A stretch of DNA of 64,000 bases. Source: Alphaproteobacteria bacterium. GTDB taxonomy: Bacteria > Myxococcota_A > UBA796 > CAJQPC01. The notes under the pieces were generated by a model that saw only the letters and a list, made by a program, of their open reading frames with translations, did not search any database and had not been told where the DNA came from. A program made the position numbers and the translations under genes. Position 1 is the first letter of the stretch, and the number at the start of each line of letters is the position of its first letter. Shown one piece after another: positions 62,162-64,000 of this stretch. The stretch lies in assembly GCA_020632795.1 (NCBI GenBank), contig JACKEV010000013.1, forward strand, positions 248,001-312,000, read 5' to 3'.

Positions 62162-62336
62162 GGTTCGGGGAGTATATTCTGCTGGAGACCCGCAGCGCGT
62201 CGACGCCGCCGAACGGGGAGAGCGTATACAGCGCCACCACCTCGAACGTCGCGGCGTCGAGGGCCATCGAGCCGACGGCGACGCAGGCGCCTCCCTGGAT
62301 CACCGCGACGCGCCAGGCCCTGGCCCCGACGCTCAT
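62154..62336 (-). CDS. Small ORF upstream of the ATPase
   Basis: 60 aa from the ATG at 62336; its last 8 nt overlap the ATPase start. The sequence is hydrophobic/beta-rich (VAVIQGGACVAVGSMALDAA, then LYTLSPFGG) and looks protein-like. The open frame extends upstream to a TGA but without another start codon, so it may be the 3' remnant of a larger gene. It could be a third component or just a coupling leader. A TATACT box on the minus strand lies inside it, just before the ATPase gene. Confidence 0.35.
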   Translation of the reverse strand: MSVGARAWRVAVIQGGACVAVGSMALDAATFEVVALYTLSPFGGVDALRVSSRIYSPNHD

Positions 62337-62415
62337 CGGGAGGTTCCCGTTGTGGGCGACCGCGCTGGTGGCGGGAACCCACGTCGTCCGCCTTCAAGTC
62401 CGGGGTTTCGGGGAC

Positions 62416-62454
62416 TGGCAGAAACTGCCAGATCCCGGTTGGCAGTTACTGCCA
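62416..62454. promoter_or_regulatory. Two TGGCAG-N3-CTGCCA operators
   Basis: Two dyads, 62416-62430 (spacer AAA) and 62440-62454 (spacer TTA), centres 24 bp apart, end 19 bp before the tetR ATG. Palindromes of this form are typical TetR-type sites, so they probably mediate autoregulation of the tetR/P450 operon. They are also 80-118 bp upstream of the small ORF of the opposite ATPase cassette. Confidence 0.7.
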
Positions 62455-62473
62455 CATGCGGTACACCAGGAGC

Positions 62474-63109
62474 ATGAGCCCTCCGCTTCCCCACTTCGAG
62501 GCCCGCCCCGGCCGCGAGCAGGCCGCCCTGGAGGCGTCCCGCGCGGTGCTGGCCCTGTTCCTGGCGCAGCGCTCGGCGGACTTCTCCGTCAAGGCGCTGG
62601 CCGAGCACACCGGCCTGTCCGAGCGCACGTTCTACCGCTACTTTCCCCACAAGGAGGACGCGGTCCGCCCCTACATCGAGGCCGGGCTGGAGCACGTCGT
62701 CGCCGCCCTCCGCGCCGTCCCTCGGGACCGGCCGCTGCGCGAGGCGCTCACCGAAGCCCACGCCGAGCTGCTGGACCTCGGCCTGGTCGTCGACGTCGGG
62801 GCCTTCCTGGCGGTGCTGAGCAGCACCGAGCGGCTCCGCGCCCTGTGGCTGTCGGTGGCCACCGACGCGGAGGCGGCCTTCGCCGAGGTCGTCGCGGAGC
62901 GGCTCGGCGTCGCCCCCGACGCCCTCCAGGCCCGCATCGCCGGGGGGGTCATCGTGCTCGCCGGGCGCCTCGCGCTCCAGTCCGCTGGCGCGGCGCCCGA
63001 CGGGCACTCCCCCAGCCAGGTGTTCGCGGACTGCCTCGACCAGCTCGGCCCCGGGCTGTTCGAGGCCCCCGCCGCGGGCCACCCCGAGCAGACCCCCGAC
63101 AGGAGCTGA
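62474..63109 (+). CDS. TetR-family regulator
   Basis: 211 aa from the ATG at 62474 with AGGAG just upstream. N-terminal HTH FSVKALAEHTGLSERTFYRYF is typical of TetR. The C-terminal ligand domain is Ala/Leu-rich. It ends 2 nt before the P450 start, and two operators precede it, so the regulator most likely controls its own operon in response to a P450 substrate. Confidence 0.92.
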   Translation: MSPPLPHFEARPGREQAALEASRAVLALFLAQRSADFSVKALAEHTGLSERTFYRYFPHKEDAVRPYIEAGLEHVVAALRAVPRDRPLREALTEAHAELLDLGLVVDVGAFLAVLSSTERLRALWLSVATDAEAAFAEVVAERLGVAPDALQARIAGGVIVLAGRLALQSAGAAPDGHSPSQVFADCLDQLGPGLFEAPAAGHPEQTPDRS

Positions 63110-63111
63110 CC

Positions 63112-64000
63112 ATGCTGCCCCCCGGACCCGGACTGCTGGCCTTCATCCAGGCCGTGCGGACGCGCGGCTTCCTCGACGCGGTGGAGCAGGCCTGGCGGAC
63201 GCACGGCGACGTGTTCCGGGTGGGCCTGGGCGCGCGGACGCTGACCTTCGCGATGCACCCCGACGCGGTGCAGCAGGTCAACGTCACGGGCCGCAAGCGC
63301 TACGACAAGCGCGCCAGCTACGACGGGGTGCGGGACTTCCTCATCGGGGAGGGCATCGCGGCCAGCACCGGGGACCTCTGGCTGCGGCAGCGCCGGCTGA
63401 TGGCGCCGTTCTTCACGCACAGCGGCATCCGGGTGTACGCCGACCTGATGCTGCGGGACACCCAGCGCCTGGCCGAGCGCTGGGAGGACCTCGCCGACGC
63501 TGGCGAGGAGGTGGAGATCGCCGCGGAGATGACCCGGGTGACCGCCTCCATCATCCTCAAGGCCATGTTCAGCACCGAGGCGATGGCGTCCATCCACCGG
63601 ATGAAGGACGCGGTGGAGATCATGACCGCCTTCGTCTCCCAGCGTATGACCGGCCTGCGGGTGCCGCTGTGGGTGCCCACGGCGACGAACCGCCGCTACA
63701 TCGCCGCCCGGGACTACGCCCACGGGACCATCGCCGCCCTCATCGAGGAGCGCCGCGCGAGCGACCCGGCCGGCTGGCCCGACGACCTGCTCTCCCGCCT
63801 GATGAACGCCCGGGACGAGGAGACCGGCGAGGCCATGTCCGAGGCCTTGCTGCGCGACGAGTCGATCACCGTCTTCTTCGCCGGGCATGAGACCACCGCC
63901 CGCACGATGACCTTCGCCTGGTACGCCCTGGCCGCCCACCCCGAGGCCGCCGCGCGCCTGCACGCGGAGCTGGATCGGGAGCTGGGCGACGGCCCGGTCA
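63112..64000 (+). CDS. Cytochrome P450, 3' end outside window
   Basis: 296 codons of a bacterial P450. N-terminal MLPPGPGLLAFIQAV lacks a membrane anchor. The I-helix motif AGHETT lies near residue 257 (VFFAGHETTARTM), with a preceding helix ALLRDESITV. The haem-binding Cys region lies beyond the window. WLRQRRLMAPFFTHSGIRVY is the typical C-helix. P450s hydroxylate hydrophobic substrates using a ferredoxin partner. No ferredoxin gene is seen in the window. Confidence 0.9.
   Translation, partial: MLPPGPGLLAFIQAVRTRGFLDAVEQAWRTHGDVFRVGLGARTLTFAMHPDAVQQVNVTGRKRYDKRASYDGVRDFLIGEGIAASTGDLWLRQRRLMAPFFTHSGIRVYADLMLRDTQRLAERWEDLADAGEEVEIAAEMTRVTASIILKAMFSTEAMASIHRMKDAVEIMTAFVSQRMTGLRVPLWVPTATNRRYIAARDYAHGTIAALIEERRASDPAGWPDDLLSRLMNARDEETGEAMSEALLRDESITVFFAGHETTARTMTFAWYALAAHPEAAARLHAELDRELGDGPV

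Overview
The window comes from a very GC-rich (about 70 % by eye) bacterial chromosome, most likely a member of the Myxococcota (former Deltaproteobacteria). The pointers are a PknB-type Ser/Thr kinase coupled to a periplasmic TPR protein, an AgmX/PglI-type C-terminal domain, a Cys-plus-helix-plus-Arg sorting tail resembling MYXO-CTERM, a textbook sigma-54 promoter, and many short-signal lipoproteins with Asp/Thr/Gly/Ser linkers. I cannot name a genus. I see no rRNA, tRNA, CRISPR array, prophage or complete insertion sequence.

Layout. 0-9 kb: kinase/TPR/lipoprotein operon, a decayed beta-lactamase-family gene, a thrombospondin-type-3 secreted protein, a TetR regulator with operator, several lipoproteins, a sigma-54-driven gene and an M23 peptidase. 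9-11 kb: three lipoproteins including a PHM-fold copper monooxygenase and a CX4CH cytochrome; the same two domains are fused in one protein at 47.6-48.9 kb. 11-24 kb: a Wzi-like barrel, a lower-GC three-gene operon (unknown / Yip1-like membrane protein / PQQ propeller), a secreted protein of 16-residue repeats, a di-haem cytochrome c, an ankyrin protein, a LigB-type dioxygenase and an AgmX-like protein. 24-31 kb: a FAH hydrolase / VOC protein / polysaccharide deacetylase-like / AraC operon divergent from a GntR regulator with two operators between them, then an NADPH:quinone reductase-like enzyme, and an AraC plus thioredoxin-reductase-like pair. 31-40 kb: secreted ankyrin protein, outer-membrane proteins, M28 peptidase, SDR, GT-C-like membrane protein, YghU-like GST and an APC permease.

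40-45 kb holds a compact run of unfamiliar genes in one direction: a LamG-like protein, a CpXC protein, a lipoprotein, a HEIGHN metallopeptidase without signal peptide, and a small protein. A MerR regulator with a 19-bp-spacer promoter and an alpha/beta hydrolase follow. Between 46.9 and 47.55 kb lies a gene-free element built of ~95-bp modules in inverted orientation around a perfect 45-bp inverted repeat.

49-58 kb: a membrane-anchored nitroreductase divergent from LysR, two secreted proteins, then an aromatic-acid block (feruloyl-CoA synthetase-like and benzoate-CoA ligase-like enzymes, esterases, a methyltransferase). 58-64 kb: an M49-like metallopeptidase lipoprotein, a two-gene ATPase/TOPRIM-like cassette of lower GC that resembles the anti-phage ATPase-nuclease architecture, and a TetR/cytochrome P450 operon running off the end.

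The strongest leads for something undescribed are the ATPase/TOPRIM-like pair (60.5-62.2 kb), the modular inverted-repeat element (46.9-47.55 kb), the metallopeptidase/LamG cluster (40.3-45.1 kb) and the paired versus fused copper-monooxygenase/cytochrome lipoproteins.
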